From Synechococcus sp. LTW-R (GTDB taxonomy: Bacteria; Cyanobacteriota; Cyanobacteriia; PCC-6307; Cyanobiaceae): 64,000 nt of DNA. Position numbers and translations under genes: made by a program. The notes under the pieces are model-generated. The model did not search any database. It was not told the DNA's origin and saw only the letters and a program-made list of their open reading frames with translations. Numbering within the stretch: the stretch's first letter is position 1; each line of letters starts with the position of its first letter. Location of the stretch: assembly GCF_014217875.1 (NCBI RefSeq), contig NZ_CP059060.1, positions 1,612,001 to 1,676,000 on the forward strand, given 5' to 3'. This document shows positions 44,622 to 53,741 of this stretch, piece after piece.

Positions 44622-44627
44622 AGGAGG
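44622..44627 (+). promoter_or_regulatory. Strong ribosome binding site for psbJ
   Basis: AGGAGG lies 7 bases before the psbJ ATG. It is a full match to the 16S rRNA tail and stronger than those of the other genes in the operon. Confidence 0.75.
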
Positions 44628-44634
44628 ATCTGAG

Positions 44635-44835
44635 ATGAGCGGCAAGAAATCCGGACTTCCCGACGGAAGAATTCCCGATCGCCTTCCTGACGGTCGTCCA
44701 GCTGTTGCTTGGAAGTCGCGGTGGACTGAAGGCGTGCTGCCTCTGTGGCTAGTAGCAACGGCCGGCGGGATGGCTGTAATTTTCGTTGTTGGCCTGTTCT
44801 TCTATGGTGCCTATACAGGCGTGGGTTCAGCTTGA
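44635..44835 (+). CDS. psbJ: Photosystem II protein J
   Basis: 66 residues. The single membrane helix is [20 protein letters not shown], followed by [31 protein letters not shown] is conserved in cyanobacteria. Last gene of psbEFLJ. Confidence 0.98.
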   Translation: MSGKKSGLPDGRIPDRLPDGRPAVAWKSRWTEGVLPLWLVATAGGMAVIFVVGLFFYGAYTGVGSA

Positions 44836-44858
44836 ACCAGAGGAAAACACGTAAATCA

Positions 44859-44881
44859 CCCCTCCACAAGAGGGGCTTTTT
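44859..44881 (+). terminator. Intrinsic terminator of psbEFLJ
   Basis: Stem CCCCTC/GAGGGG with a five-base loop (CACAA), then CTTTTT. It lies 23 bases beyond psbJ. Confidence 0.85.
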
Positions 44882-45337
44882 AATGTTGGTCAGTTTGCTA
44901 GCCGAAGGACCCGATACGGGACACAGATAAACGGTTGAGCAGCAAAAGAATCAACATGCTTTTGGAGACATCACAATAAGACATGCGCCTAACAGTCAGA
45001 TGTTTTTGATGCCGCAGTTTTAGAGTGGTAGATACGGTGTGTTAATTACCTGGTTGCATTTTACGAAGCTGCAGCTTTTAATGACATTGAAGCGCCGTAG
45101 GAAGTGAAATTGGCAGTGCTGTTCAGAAGAGGTGCTGCCAGCTTCGTAGACCAAATGCGTGGAAACAGCTGCATGATTCCAAGAATCATGTGTGATTGGT
45201 TGAGGTTAACACGGTACCGGTGCTGAAGGACAGGACCCTGTGATCGAGGCCGTGGTTCGAGCACCGGGATATTCAGCACCGGAGAAGCAGATATTGCTGA
45301 TCATTGAAGATCAGGACAGGGAAGAGAGCGATATAGA
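44882..45337. other. Gene-free stretch between psbJ and block E
   Basis: No gene could be supported. A 72-codon frame is open on the minus strand (45061-45279, starting GTG), but it has no recognisable domain. It may be a leftover of an older gene. The genes often seen after psbJ in relatives were not found. Base composition moves from GC-rich to AT-rich here, making this the left edge of block E. Confidence 0.5.
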
Positions 45338-46711
45338 GTGTGCCTTAGAGGATCGATTGAGAAAAGGATGAATTGGAGAGCACCTTGGCTTAGGGATAGG
45401 GCGTTGCCTCTTTTATTGGCGACTCTAGACGTGGGAATGATTCTGGCTACATATGGCACTGTTGCGAGGGTACGCACAGGGATGTGGTCGATACCTGGCA
45501 ATGGAGCGGCTTTCGCTACATGCTGCTGGCTGATGACTAGTTATATTCTGGGAAGGTATTCAAATAAAGCAAGAGGCACGTCGCCAAGATTATTCAGGGA
45601 AACAGTACTACAGGTGGGGATTGCATCATCTATTATCTGGATGGGATTTATCGTTCACTCTTGGAGCTATCAGGTAGTTGACGCTCAAACAAGATTCCGT
45701 GGGTTTGTAGTTCCGGTTGCAACGATTATTGCTGTCCTTGGGGTGTGCTCGCGCTTATTATTAATGAATATGAGCAAGAATGCACGAAAGCAAAGGTGGC
45801 TGATCATTTGCTCTGAGAGAGAAAAAGATGTACTCAGAATGGAACTGGGGCCATCAGAACTAGAGCAATTAACATTTTGCGGCCTAGAACAAATAAAAGA
45901 TACGTGGTATGCAGGAACGAATATTGCAATAGGCGAGGACGTAGAACCAATAAGTATTGACTACTTCTTCTTGGCCAACTTGAAAGCGGGGGGAACAAAA
46001 GTATTACGTCTGAATGACTGGTGCGAGAACACTTTGAACAGGATACCGTCAGAGTTGATTGACGAAAGATGGTTTTTGCTAGAGGATGGATTTGCAGTAC
46101 AGCCAGGTCGAATATGGTGGAGGGTCAAAAGAATTGGAGATGTGTTGACTGGCCTGATTGTAGGAATAGCGACAATTCCGATAGTGGCACTAGCAGCCTG
46201 TGCAATTAAACTGGAAGACAAAGGACCAGTGCTATACGGGCAAGAAAGAACTGGTATATATGGAACGCGGATAAAGATATGGAAACTTCGAAGCATGAGG
46301 GTTAACGCGGAAAAAAACGGGCCAGTATGGTCAAAGAAAGGAGATGTAAGGGTTACTAGTGTCGGTAAAATAATTAGAAAGACAAGGATCGACGAACTCC
46401 CGCAACTTTGGAACGTAGTATGTGGGGACCTGAGCCTGATAGGGCCTAGACCTGAAAGACCACAGATAGAAGAGGAGCTTGAAAAGCATATAGCGAACTA
46501 CAGAACAAGGGAATGGATACGACCAGGATTGAGCGGATGGGCTCAAGTGTCATATCCATATGGTGCGAGTCTTGAAGACTCAAGGGCGAAGCTGGCTTAT
46601 GATTTATATTATCTCAAGAATGCGGGGTTCTTAATGGATATAATGATACTTCTAAAGACCATTAGGTTAGTAATAAGGGCCGAAGGAAGTGTTCCCGAAA
46701 GCGAGAGATAG
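45338..46711 (+). CDS. Sugar-1-phosphate transferase initiating polysaccharide (polyprenyl glycosylphosphotransferase)
   Basis: 457 residues. Several N-terminal membrane helices precede a less-conserved middle and the bacterial sugar transferase domain at about 260-450: RVKRIGDVLTGLIVGI, GPVLYGQERTGIYGTRIKIW (donor segment), KLRSMR, RKTRIDELPQLWNVVCGDLS, LIGPRPERP and RPGLSGWAQV. It transfers a sugar-1-phosphate to undecaprenyl phosphate, starting the repeat unit. The start is uncertain: GTG at 45338, or ATG at 45368. First gene of a long + strand operon, AT- and purine-rich. Genes of the family usually open such loci. Confidence 0.92.
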   Translation: MCLRGSIEKRMNWRAPWLRDRALPLLLATLDVGMILATYGTVARVRTGMWSIPGNGAAFATCCWLMTSYILGRYSNKARGTSPRLFRETVLQVGIASSIIWMGFIVHSWSYQVVDAQTRFRGFVVPVATIIAVLGVCSRLLLMNMSKNARKQRWLIICSEREKDVLRMELGPSELEQLTFCGLEQIKDTWYAGTNIAIGEDVEPISIDYFFLANLKAGGTKVLRLNDWCENTLNRIPSELIDERWFLLEDGFAVQPGRIWWRVKRIGDVLTGLIVGIATIPIVALAACAIKLEDKGPVLYGQERTGIYGTRIKIWKLRSMRVNAEKNGPVWSKKGDVRVTSVGKIIRKTRIDELPQLWNVVCGDLSLIGPRPERPQIEEELEKHIANYRTREWIRPGLSGWAQVSYPYGASLEDSRAKLAYDLYYLKNAGFLMDIMILLKTIRLVIRAEGSVPESER

Positions 46712-46716
46712 TTAAT

Positions 46717-47649
46717 ATGCTGATATGGGTCGATAGCGAAGATGGGTCGAGAGGAGGATCAGTCTATTTGAAGAGATGTCATCAGTCGGCATTAGATAGT
46801 GGTAAGACTAGCAAATACATAGACATAAGCAGTACACGCAAAAAGATCAAGGTCATTTTAAGTTCATGGTGGTCCGGAAACGAGATAAGGGGAACTGTTC
46901 CTCGAGAGATACCTACACTTATATGGTGTAAGAATAAAAGGGGTTATATACAGAGTCCACCGGAAGAGTGGTCAATATGCTCAAGAATAGCAATGAGATT
47001 GTTTTTGAGCACCAATGGCTGTACAGCTGCATGTGTATCACGTACAACGAGAGACTCCGCGAAAGAGGAAGGGTTTGGAGTACTAGATATTGAATATGCA
47101 AGAATACAGGAGGTTGCGGATACAAGAGATTTAGAGGTAAAAGACAACGAGGGGAGGAAGATCGTCTTTATAGTTATGGATAATGGCTTGATAGACAAAG
47201 GTTATTTACGGCACTTGTCAATAATAGATGCAGTTTCTAGTAGTCGTGAAGTGGTGGTTGAGGTTTATGGAGCAGGAGGAAACATTAGATACGGCGCTGG
47301 GGCTGTGGTAAGACATCATGGATACAAAAGCAATCCTTTTGATCATGCAGCAAAAATAAATGTTAGTAACTACATATTCTACTTAGGTTGTTCTCGTTTC
47401 GAAGGTCTGCATATGGCCGTCGTGGAGGCAGCGATAGTCGGCATTCCAAGTATATTAAGTGATATACAAGCCCACAGAGAGCTTCAGTCAATTGCTGGTG
47501 AGAAGTTACTGATAGGGAGCTGTGTTTCGAACGACATTGAGATATTGAGGAACCACCTTGATGACAAGAGCTACAGACAAGCAATGGACAGGTGCGGTAA
47601 ACTGGCTAAAAGGTTTAAAGATGCAGGCAACGAACGCAGAGAAGGATAG
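46717..47649 (+). CDS. Glycosyltransferase (GT4-like, GT-B)
   Basis: 310 residues. The C-terminal half has the GT-B donor site: FYLGCSRFEGLHMAVVEAAI with VGIPSILSDIQAHRELQSIA matches the E-x7-E motif (EGLHMAVVEA). The N-terminal half begins LIWVDSEDGSRGGSVYLKRC and is less typical, with RGGS perhaps a loop near the acceptor. The enzyme adds a sugar to the growing repeat unit. Follows the initiating transferase by 5 bases. Donor and acceptor are unknown. Confidence 0.75.
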   Translation: MLIWVDSEDGSRGGSVYLKRCHQSALDSGKTSKYIDISSTRKKIKVILSSWWSGNEIRGTVPREIPTLIWCKNKRGYIQSPPEEWSICSRIAMRLFLSTNGCTAACVSRTTRDSAKEEGFGVLDIEYARIQEVADTRDLEVKDNEGRKIVFIVMDNGLIDKGYLRHLSIIDAVSSSREVVVEVYGAGGNIRYGAGAVVRHHGYKSNPFDHAAKINVSNYIFYLGCSRFEGLHMAVVEAAIVGIPSILSDIQAHRELQSIAGEKLLIGSCVSNDIEILRNHLDDKSYRQAMDRCGKLAKRFKDAGNERREG

Positions 47650-47658
47650 GTAGAGAGA

Positions 47659-49101
47659 GTGCCGGCAGCGATAGTAGCAAGCTTGTCATTGGTTGCAATA
47701 TGCATTGCACAGATAGCTTGGGTAGTAGGTAAGAGGAGGAAAGAAGCAAAGGGTTTAGCAGTAATTGCACCAAGCGCGATATTTATTATAGGAATACTGG
47801 CAAGGTTTGCCATGGGTTCCCTTATAGTAAGCTTAACACCTGAAAAGCTAGTTCTAGATGGTGAATATAGGCAGTATCTGGTGTCTTGGCTATACAGTAG
47901 CGATACAGTAATGATCTGGACGGGGTATCTGCTTGCTGGTAGCACAGTGTTTGGATTGCTAGAGAGATATAAGGTAAAAAGACAGGAGGTAAGAACGAGA
48001 GATGTAAAAGAGATGGGATGGTTTGAATTGATCAACAAAAGCAAGAAAAGAGTTTATGGGTACGGGCAGATAAGATGCGTAACAACAAGTATTCTCTGCT
48101 TGTATTTTATAAGTTCATGTATTTCTGCCTGGACGGGCTCAATGGACAGAGGTGCCAGTTATAGCTATTGGGCAGAGATGATATTTAGACCGGAGGCTGT
48201 ATTTATAGCGTTTGCGAGGTTGAGGCAGATAGGTTATTTCCTGCTTCCACTAGCATGGAAAGATTCGAGCAAGATGCTAAAGGTCTTCTTTGTAGTAGTT
48301 GCGACAATTCCACTCGTTATGGAATCGATCGCTGGCGGAAGAGGATCGGTGCTATATCCACTGATTATGATCTTTTTTGGAATTATATGTAATAGGTTAG
48401 AGAAGAGGAAATTGATAATTTATAGCGCTTTGTTAATATTATTGCTTGGGTTTGCTGTTCCTTACATGGCCGCCTATAGAGATGGGGCATCAATGGGAAA
48501 AACAAGTCATAGAGACATACAAGGTAGATTGGGCGCATTGCTTACGGGTGTCAAGGCTGAAAGGATCGTTTATAGGTACATGGCGCTAGGAAGAGAGATG
48601 TATGCCTGTAGCGATGGTTTTATTATTGAGGCAGCGAGAAGAAAGGATGAAAAGAAATATGGAGTAAGTGACCTAAGCTTAGAAGATTTAGGGAAGATAT
48701 GGATACCACGCTGGATTGCAAGCGATCAAGAGTATGAAAAGGGTGACGGTGCATCGATTGCCAAAGGATTGATGGGAGTTGAAAACAAGACATGGTTTCC
48801 CTGTATAACTACACCTGCTGATCTATTTCGCAGGGAGAGATGGCTTGGTGTACTAGCCGGTGGGGGAATAATGGGGATGATCATATGGTTCTTGGATAGA
48901 CTCTGGCTAGAAGCAGGAAGAAAGAGAAGATCCATAGACACACTATTGTTAACACTGCTTCCAGTTACATATGTACAGGCGGGCATGTACGGAACATTGA
49001 GGGAGTTGATTTGGCAGCTAGCGTGGGAATTGCCTAAGTACGTAATATTGTTCTGGGTACTGAGTAAAGGTCTAAGATGTATTCAAGCACTTAGAGAATA
49101 A
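47659..49101 (+). CDS. O-antigen polymerase (Wzy-like) membrane protein
   Basis: 480 residues, about 10 to 12 membrane segments, with GTG start at 47659. Between helices in the middle is a positively charged loop, and a longer outside loop appears near residues 290-380, with YMALGREMYACSDGFIIEAA and other polar runs. This fits Wzy proteins, which join repeat units in the periplasm. There is no invariant motif, so the call rests on membrane layout and on the neighbours. Located between glycosyltransferase genes in a Wzx/Wzy-type locus. Confidence 0.7.
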   Translation: MPAAIVASLSLVAICIAQIAWVVGKRRKEAKGLAVIAPSAIFIIGILARFAMGSLIVSLTPEKLVLDGEYRQYLVSWLYSSDTVMIWTGYLLAGSTVFGLLERYKVKRQEVRTRDVKEMGWFELINKSKKRVYGYGQIRCVTTSILCLYFISSCISAWTGSMDRGASYSYWAEMIFRPEAVFIAFARLRQIGYFLLPLAWKDSSKMLKVFFVVVATIPLVMESIAGGRGSVLYPLIMIFFGIICNRLEKRKLIIYSALLILLLGFAVPYMAAYRDGASMGKTSHRDIQGRLGALLTGVKAERIVYRYMALGREMYACSDGFIIEAARRKDEKKYGVSDLSLEDLGKIWIPRWIASDQEYEKGDGASIAKGLMGVENKTWFPCITTPADLFRRERWLGVLAGGGIMGMIIWFLDRLWLEAGRKRRSIDTLLLTLLPVTYVQAGMYGTLRELIWQLAWELPKYVILFWVLSKGLRCIQALRE

Positions 49102-49104
49102 GGC

Positions 49105-50199
49105 ATGGAAATACACAGAAAGGACCGGCTAGTTGTTTGCTCTTCACCAAATGGCAGGGGAATTGCGAAGTATGCGGAGTACTTGATGGAAATGGTAGAA
49201 GGTACTTTAATAACATGCGATAAGAGGACTCGTTGGTTTGTGCTTTGGGAGCTCTTTGGAATTCTAGGTTATACGAGAGAATTAGTAAGTTCAAAAGAGA
49301 TATATTTTTCAAATTCAAGAGTATCGCCGCTGTTGTGGATGGTCCTTGATTGGGGGAAGGTTACTATCGTCGTCCATGATGTAATGGATACGAATGCGGA
49401 AAGGAGGTGCGGAACCGAACATTTAGGAGCAAGAATGAAGCTAAGAAGAGAAGTAAACTCTTGGATATTGAGACGTTCAATTGAGAAAGCGAGCAGGATA
49501 ATATTCAATAGTCAGTACACTGAGCGTGAAGTAAGGCGATGGATAGGCATGGATTATGGGAGGACCTGTGTCATATATCCACCTCCATCTTTTGAAAAGC
49601 TGGTGACAAAAGAAAGGGTTAAGGCAAGAAGAGAGAGGGGGGGCAAAGAGATATTAAAGCTGCTAACAGTAACAGGAACAACAAAAAACAAGGCGCATGA
49701 GGCATACAAAGAATTTCACGAGACTCTAGAAGCTAGGGTAGGAATGAGAATAGAGCTTGTAATTTATGGGATAGAACTAATAAAGGCAAGAGGCGAGTTC
49801 ACGAGATGGGCGATGGACAGGCGAGACAGAGTAACAGTAAAGTACGGGCGAAGTGAGGAAGAACTGATGGAGGACTATTTAGATTGCGATATTGTCGTCT
49901 CATTGTCAACTGAAGAAGGATATGGGATGCCAGTTGCTGATGCATTGGGTTTCGGCATTCCAGTAGTTGCAAGGTCTATCGGGTCATATCGTGAAATAAA
50001 GGAAAACTTAGATGATTGCGAAATCATACATCTGGCAGATGATCTAGGTCAGTGTGTTGAGAGAGCTGCCAGGCTGATTTCGGAATCAGACGGAAAGCGG
50101 GGAAGGGAGGAAAGGTATGAACGATACAGGAGGTTTTGCAGAAGAAATAGGGATGTAGCCAACTCTCTGCTGGAAGAGATGGCTGGGAGATACTCATAA
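49105..50199 (+). CDS. Glycosyltransferase, GT4 family
   Basis: 364 residues. The C-terminal donor domain has LSTEEGYGMPVADALGFGIP near residue 272 (E-x7-E), VVARSIGSYREIKENLDDCE follows. N-terminal region includes SSPNGRGIAKYAEYLMEM, typical of a first GT-B domain with a Gly-rich loop. Codons AGA/AGG are strongly preferred for Arg. It adds a hexose or similar sugar to the lipid-linked unit. Translation overlaps the next gene by one base. Confidence 0.85.
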   Translation: MEIHRKDRLVVCSSPNGRGIAKYAEYLMEMVEGTLITCDKRTRWFVLWELFGILGYTRELVSSKEIYFSNSRVSPLLWMVLDWGKVTIVVHDVMDTNAERRCGTEHLGARMKLRREVNSWILRRSIEKASRIIFNSQYTEREVRRWIGMDYGRTCVIYPPPSFEKLVTKERVKARRERGGKEILKLLTVTGTTKNKAHEAYKEFHETLEARVGMRIELVIYGIELIKARGEFTRWAMDRRDRVTVKYGRSEEELMEDYLDCDIVVSLSTEEGYGMPVADALGFGIPVVARSIGSYREIKENLDDCEIIHLADDLGQCVERAARLISESDGKRGREERYERYRRFCRRNRDVANSLLEEMAGRYS

Positions 50200-51398
50200 T
50201 GAGGGTATTAATGGTATGTATATCTGACCCAGGAGATGGCAAGAAAGGTGATACAAAGCTAGTAAGAAATAGACAGATAACGCTTGAGCGAATGGGCTGT
50301 ACGATAGATATATTGTATTTTGAGTGGGGGTTGTTCAAGAGTTCAATAAAGATCAAGAATGGTGTGGGCCGGGAAGGCGTTGACATCGTTGCACAGATAG
50401 GAGCGAGAAGAATAGTTGTATGGCTACTATCGAAAGGCCGCGAGCTGAAAGGGAAGCCTATTCAGACTTGGCTGTCATTTGCGCTAGCTGGGTCATGGGG
50501 TGGGCGTCTGGGAACAATATTCTCGTCTTATACGACTATTCACTTTTTTCATATAAGGAGCGTTGGACTGTGGAAGTTGGCTCCAGAAAAGACACGAGTT
50601 ATAGCCGACCTAATAGACTCCTACACACTAAACATCGGGAACTGGATTAAGATAGAGAAAAGGTGGTGGGCAAAGTTGCTTCTGCGGGAAGAATACAAGA
50701 AAATGTACAGCATGGAGTTGGGTATAGAAGATTACGTTCGCAATACGTTTAAGAGTACAGTGGCTACAGTCGCAACTCCGGATTTAGAGCATATAGGGGG
50801 AAGCACTATACGAAAGGTAGTGATACCTGTTGGCATCGAGATTAAGTCACTAGCGAGAAGAACTGAAGAATGCAGTGGAATCGAGTGCATATTTTTTGGG
50901 AATCTAGACTATAGGCCCAATATAGATGCATGTCATGTAATTATCGATGTAGCAAGAGAGCTAAGGGTAAGGAGGCGAGATAGTTCAATAAGAATAACCG
51001 TGGCCGGGAGGAATATCAGTCGAGGCCTAAAGAGTATGTTGTCGAGGCAAGGGGTAACTGTGATATCACCTGTAGAGAATATGTATGATTTGGTAAAAAG
51101 CAAAGATGTGGCAATTCTACCGATGGTCAGTGGAAGCGGTATGCAATCAAAGATCTTAGAGGCAATTTCCTGGGGGGTGCTTGTTATGGCGACACACAGA
51201 ACAGCAACTCCACTAAAGCTGATACGAGATGAAGATTATATCGAGGTAGAAACTGCAGGAGATATAGTTGAGAGACTTCTAGATGTTGCGAACGGCAGGT
51301 TTGAGATGGATACAATTAGAAGGAAAGCGCACAAACGGATAGGGGTTTTTGGATGGGAAAAGACATGCGAGAGGTTGATAGAAGAATATGCTCGATAG
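50199..51398 (+). CDS. Glycosyltransferase, GT4-like (GT-B)
   Basis: 399 residues. The second domain has GIECIFFGNLDYRPNIDACH and ILPMVSGSGMQSKILEAISW near residue 308; GVLVMATHRTATPLKLI follows. These match GT4 enzymes in which an E-rich loop is replaced by SGSGMQSKILEA. The N-terminal part opens MRVLMVCISDPGDGKKGDTK. It resembles predicted transferases of sugar donors in exopolysaccharide loci. Purine-rich + strand gene, 1-base overlap with the upstream gene. Confidence 0.82.
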   Translation: MRVLMVCISDPGDGKKGDTKLVRNRQITLERMGCTIDILYFEWGLFKSSIKIKNGVGREGVDIVAQIGARRIVVWLLSKGRELKGKPIQTWLSFALAGSWGGRLGTIFSSYTTIHFFHIRSVGLWKLAPEKTRVIADLIDSYTLNIGNWIKIEKRWWAKLLLREEYKKMYSMELGIEDYVRNTFKSTVATVATPDLEHIGGSTIRKVVIPVGIEIKSLARRTEECSGIECIFFGNLDYRPNIDACHVIIDVARELRVRRRDSSIRITVAGRNISRGLKSMLSRQGVTVISPVENMYDLVKSKDVAILPMVSGSGMQSKILEAISWGVLVMATHRTATPLKLIRDEDYIEVETAGDIVERLLDVANGRFEMDTIRRKAHKRIGVFGWEKTCERLIEEYAR

Positions 51399-51445
51399 TT
51401 GAAACCCAACTGTGTAGTACTATCATAGGAGAGTGTGGTTGATCG

Positions 51446-52513
51446 GTGAATTATTTAGACCATTACAGGGAGAAGAAGGTCTTGCTGACCGGCCATACGG
51501 GCTTCAAAGGGTCATGGCTGGCCATATGGCTACGTATGTTGGGTGCACAGGTGTATGGTTACGCTCTCCCAGCCAGCGAGCGATCTCTGTATAGAGATGC
51601 GTCAGTTGCAGAGCTCATGAAGGAAGAGAGGCTAAGCGATATCGGTGAGGATGGTGGATTAGAGGCTTTTATTAAAAACATAAAGCCAGATATTGTGTTT
51701 CATTTGGCGGCAGAGGCGATTGTAGGAAATGCGCATAAAAATCCGATAGATGCCTGGCAGACTAATGTCATGGGTACATTAAGATTGTTGAATGCCCTAA
51801 AGAATGACAATAGAGAGTGTAGCTTAGTGGTCATAACAAGTGACAAGTGTTATGAGAACAATGAGTGGGTGTGGGGATACAGAGAGAAAGATGAGCTCGG
51901 TGGGAAAGATATGTATAGCGCTTCAAAAGCAGCGGTTGAGATCCTTGTTCGTGGATTCGTTTACTCATATCTGATGGAAGAAGGAAATAAGCTGATGTTG
52001 GCGACTGCACGCGCTGGGAATGTCATTGGTGGGGGTGACTGGTCAGATTACAGACTGGTCCCGGATTGCATCCGGAGCTGGGAGAGAGGTAGAACGGTTG
52101 AATTAAGAAACCCTCGGTCAACTCGTCCTTGGCAACATGTGCTTGAGCCATTGAGGGGTTACTTGCAGTTGGGTTACTCTCTTTCTATCGATCGGTCGTT
52201 TCATGGTGAAGCATTTAACTTTGGTCCAGATGCAGCAAACTCGAGAGGGGTAGGGGATTTAGTGAGGGAGCTCAGCCTAAAGTGGGAAGGAGTGGATTGG
52301 GCGGAAACGGACGGGAAGACAGAGTTTGGCGAAAGTTCACTGCTTGCACTAAATTGCGACAAAGCCGCTGCAAGACTGAAATGGAGACCAGTTCTTAGCT
52401 TTACGCAGACTGCAAGTATGACATCAGAGTGGTATTTTTTGCATAACGAGGGATCGGAAGCGGAAGAACTTTGTAAAGAGCAGATTTGTACGTACGTAGA
52501 CATGCTCAAGTGA
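51446..52513 (+). CDS. rfbG: CDP-glucose 4,6-dehydratase
   Basis: 355 residues from the GTG at 51446. VLLTGHTGFKGSWLAIWLRM is the diagnostic N-terminus of CDP-glucose 4,6-dehydratases. VVITSDKCYEN near 130 replaces the usual TSD..Y; SASKAAVEILVRGF holds the Tyr-x3-Lys pair (YSASK). AGNVIGGGDWSDYRLVPDCI and RPWQHVLEPLRGYL are also typical. It makes CDP-4-keto-6-deoxyglucose, precursor of 3,6-dideoxyhexoses. A ribosome-binding AGGAGAG lies about 17 bases upstream. Works with the glucose-1-phosphate cytidylyltransferase two genes downstream. Confidence 0.93.
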   Translation: MNYLDHYREKKVLLTGHTGFKGSWLAIWLRMLGAQVYGYALPASERSLYRDASVAELMKEERLSDIGEDGGLEAFIKNIKPDIVFHLAAEAIVGNAHKNPIDAWQTNVMGTLRLLNALKNDNRECSLVVITSDKCYENNEWVWGYREKDELGGKDMYSASKAAVEILVRGFVYSYLMEEGNKLMLATARAGNVIGGGDWSDYRLVPDCIRSWERGRTVELRNPRSTRPWQHVLEPLRGYLQLGYSLSIDRSFHGEAFNFGPDAANSRGVGDLVRELSLKWEGVDWAETDGKTEFGESSLLALNCDKAAARLKWRPVLSFTQTASMTSEWYFLHNEGSEAEELCKEQICTYVDMLK

Positions 52514-52514
52514 C

Positions 52515-52973
52515 ATGGTATTAGTATCAAATGTAGAGATGGTAAAGGGTACTGAGACGTCGATTATAAAGTTCATGCAGAATTCTGATGAAGTATACAA
52601 AGGTTTTGGGGAGGCCTACTTTTCTTTGGTTCCGTGTGGAGTAGAGAGATATTGGAAGATTCACAAGAAGGCCACTTGCAACATCTTGGTGCCCTGTGGA
52701 AGAGTGGTATTTGTTATTGCTGAGTATGATTTTTCCAGCTGGAGGTTTGTTGAGTTGGGGGGGGAACCTCAGAAGAGGTTAACTATACCGCCAATGAATT
52801 GGTACGGGTTTCAGGGTTTAGGAGATGCGGGGTCGATCATTGCAAATATCATTGATATAAGGCATCAAGATGAGGAAGTGGATGCGGAACAAAAAGAGCT
52901 AATGCTCAACGTGCCAAAGGCTAAGGTATTATGGCTCAAGAGGACAATTAAGGATCCAGTCTTATGGAAGTAG
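52515..52973 (+). CDS. dTDP-4-dehydrorhamnose 3,5-epimerase-like (RmlC-family) protein
   Basis: 152 residues, short cupin. YWKIHKKATCNILVPCGRVV and LTIPPMNWYGFQGLGDAGSI follow the RmlC pattern, in which a His-containing strand precedes a beta roll. The catalytic His is in IHKK. In CDP-glucose loci such proteins epimerise the 4-keto-6-deoxy sugar. Located between the dehydratase and cytidylyltransferase genes. Start at ATG 52515; it overlaps the next gene by 10 bases. Exact reaction not proven. Confidence 0.75.
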   Translation: MVLVSNVEMVKGTETSIIKFMQNSDEVYKGFGEAYFSLVPCGVERYWKIHKKATCNILVPCGRVVFVIAEYDFSSWRFVELGGEPQKRLTIPPMNWYGFQGLGDAGSIIANIIDIRHQDEEVDAEQKELMLNVPKAKVLWLKRTIKDPVLWK

Positions 52974-53734
52974 TGATATTAGCCGGAGGTCTTGGCACGC
53001 GATTATCGGAATACACAGACAAGATTCCGAAGCCGATGGTCCCTATTGGAGGGAAACCGATTCTTTGGCACATTATGCAGCGCTTCGCGGAATATGGACA
53101 TAAGGATTTCATAATTGCACTTGGCTACAAGAGTGAGCTTATCAAAGATTACTTTCTAAGATTCGCACAGCTCAACTCAGATTTCAGGATTGACCTGGAG
53201 AAAGGCACGATAGAATTGATAAACTCATCCAACACTGATTGGAAGGTAACATTAGTAGATACAGGAGAAAAGACGGCAACTGGTGGAAGGCTTAAAAGAC
53301 TTGATGACTATATTCATGGAAGTACATTTATGATGACGTACGGTGATGGTGTATCAGACATAGACATCGATGAGTTAATTAGATTTCACGAAGAGTATGG
53401 GGGATTGGCAACTGTGACGGCCGTGCGTCCGCCGACGCGTTTCGGTGAACTTACTATTACCAAGAATAAGGTGACAAGGTTTGCGGAGAAACCTCAGATG
53501 GATGATGGATGGATCAGTGGAGGGTATTTCGTATTGAACAAGAGAGTACTAGAGTTAATAGAAGACGAAGAGGAGATGTTTGAGCGGAACGCTCTCGAGA
53601 CTTTGGCGGAAAGAAATCAGCTAAATGCCTACAGACATCATGGATTCTGGCAATGCATGGACACTAAAAGAGACTTGGATACTCTTGAGGAGATCTGGGT
53701 ATCTGAAAGGAAAACCCCGTGGATAGGCAAATAG
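52964..53734 (+). CDS. rfbF: Glucose-1-phosphate cytidylyltransferase
   Basis: 256 residues. The N-terminus MEVVILAGGLGTRLSEYTDK holds the nucleotidyltransferase signature (LAGGxGTRL), and KPMVPIGGKPILWHIMQRFA is diagnostic for RfbF. MTYGDGVSDIDIDELIRFHE near residue 125 is the metal-binding segment. GEL TITKN.. with VTRFAEKP, then GYFVLNKRVLELI are also seen. It makes CDP-glucose from CTP and glucose-1-P. Next to rfbG-like and RmlC-like genes, together forming the CDP-sugar part. Confidence 0.95.
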   Translation: MEVVILAGGLGTRLSEYTDKIPKPMVPIGGKPILWHIMQRFAEYGHKDFIIALGYKSELIKDYFLRFAQLNSDFRIDLEKGTIELINSSNTDWKVTLVDTGEKTATGGRLKRLDDYIHGSTFMMTYGDGVSDIDIDELIRFHEEYGGLATVTAVRPPTRFGELTITKNKVTRFAEKPQMDDGWISGGYFVLNKRVLELIEDEEEMFERNALETLAERNQLNAYRHHGFWQCMDTKRDLDTLEEIWVSERKTPWIGK

Positions 53735-53741
53735 GATTGAT

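Noticed and set aside
45061-45279. 72-codon minus-strand frame after psbJ
   Set aside because: No known domain or membrane anchor, weak start. Reported only as part of a gene-free stretch.
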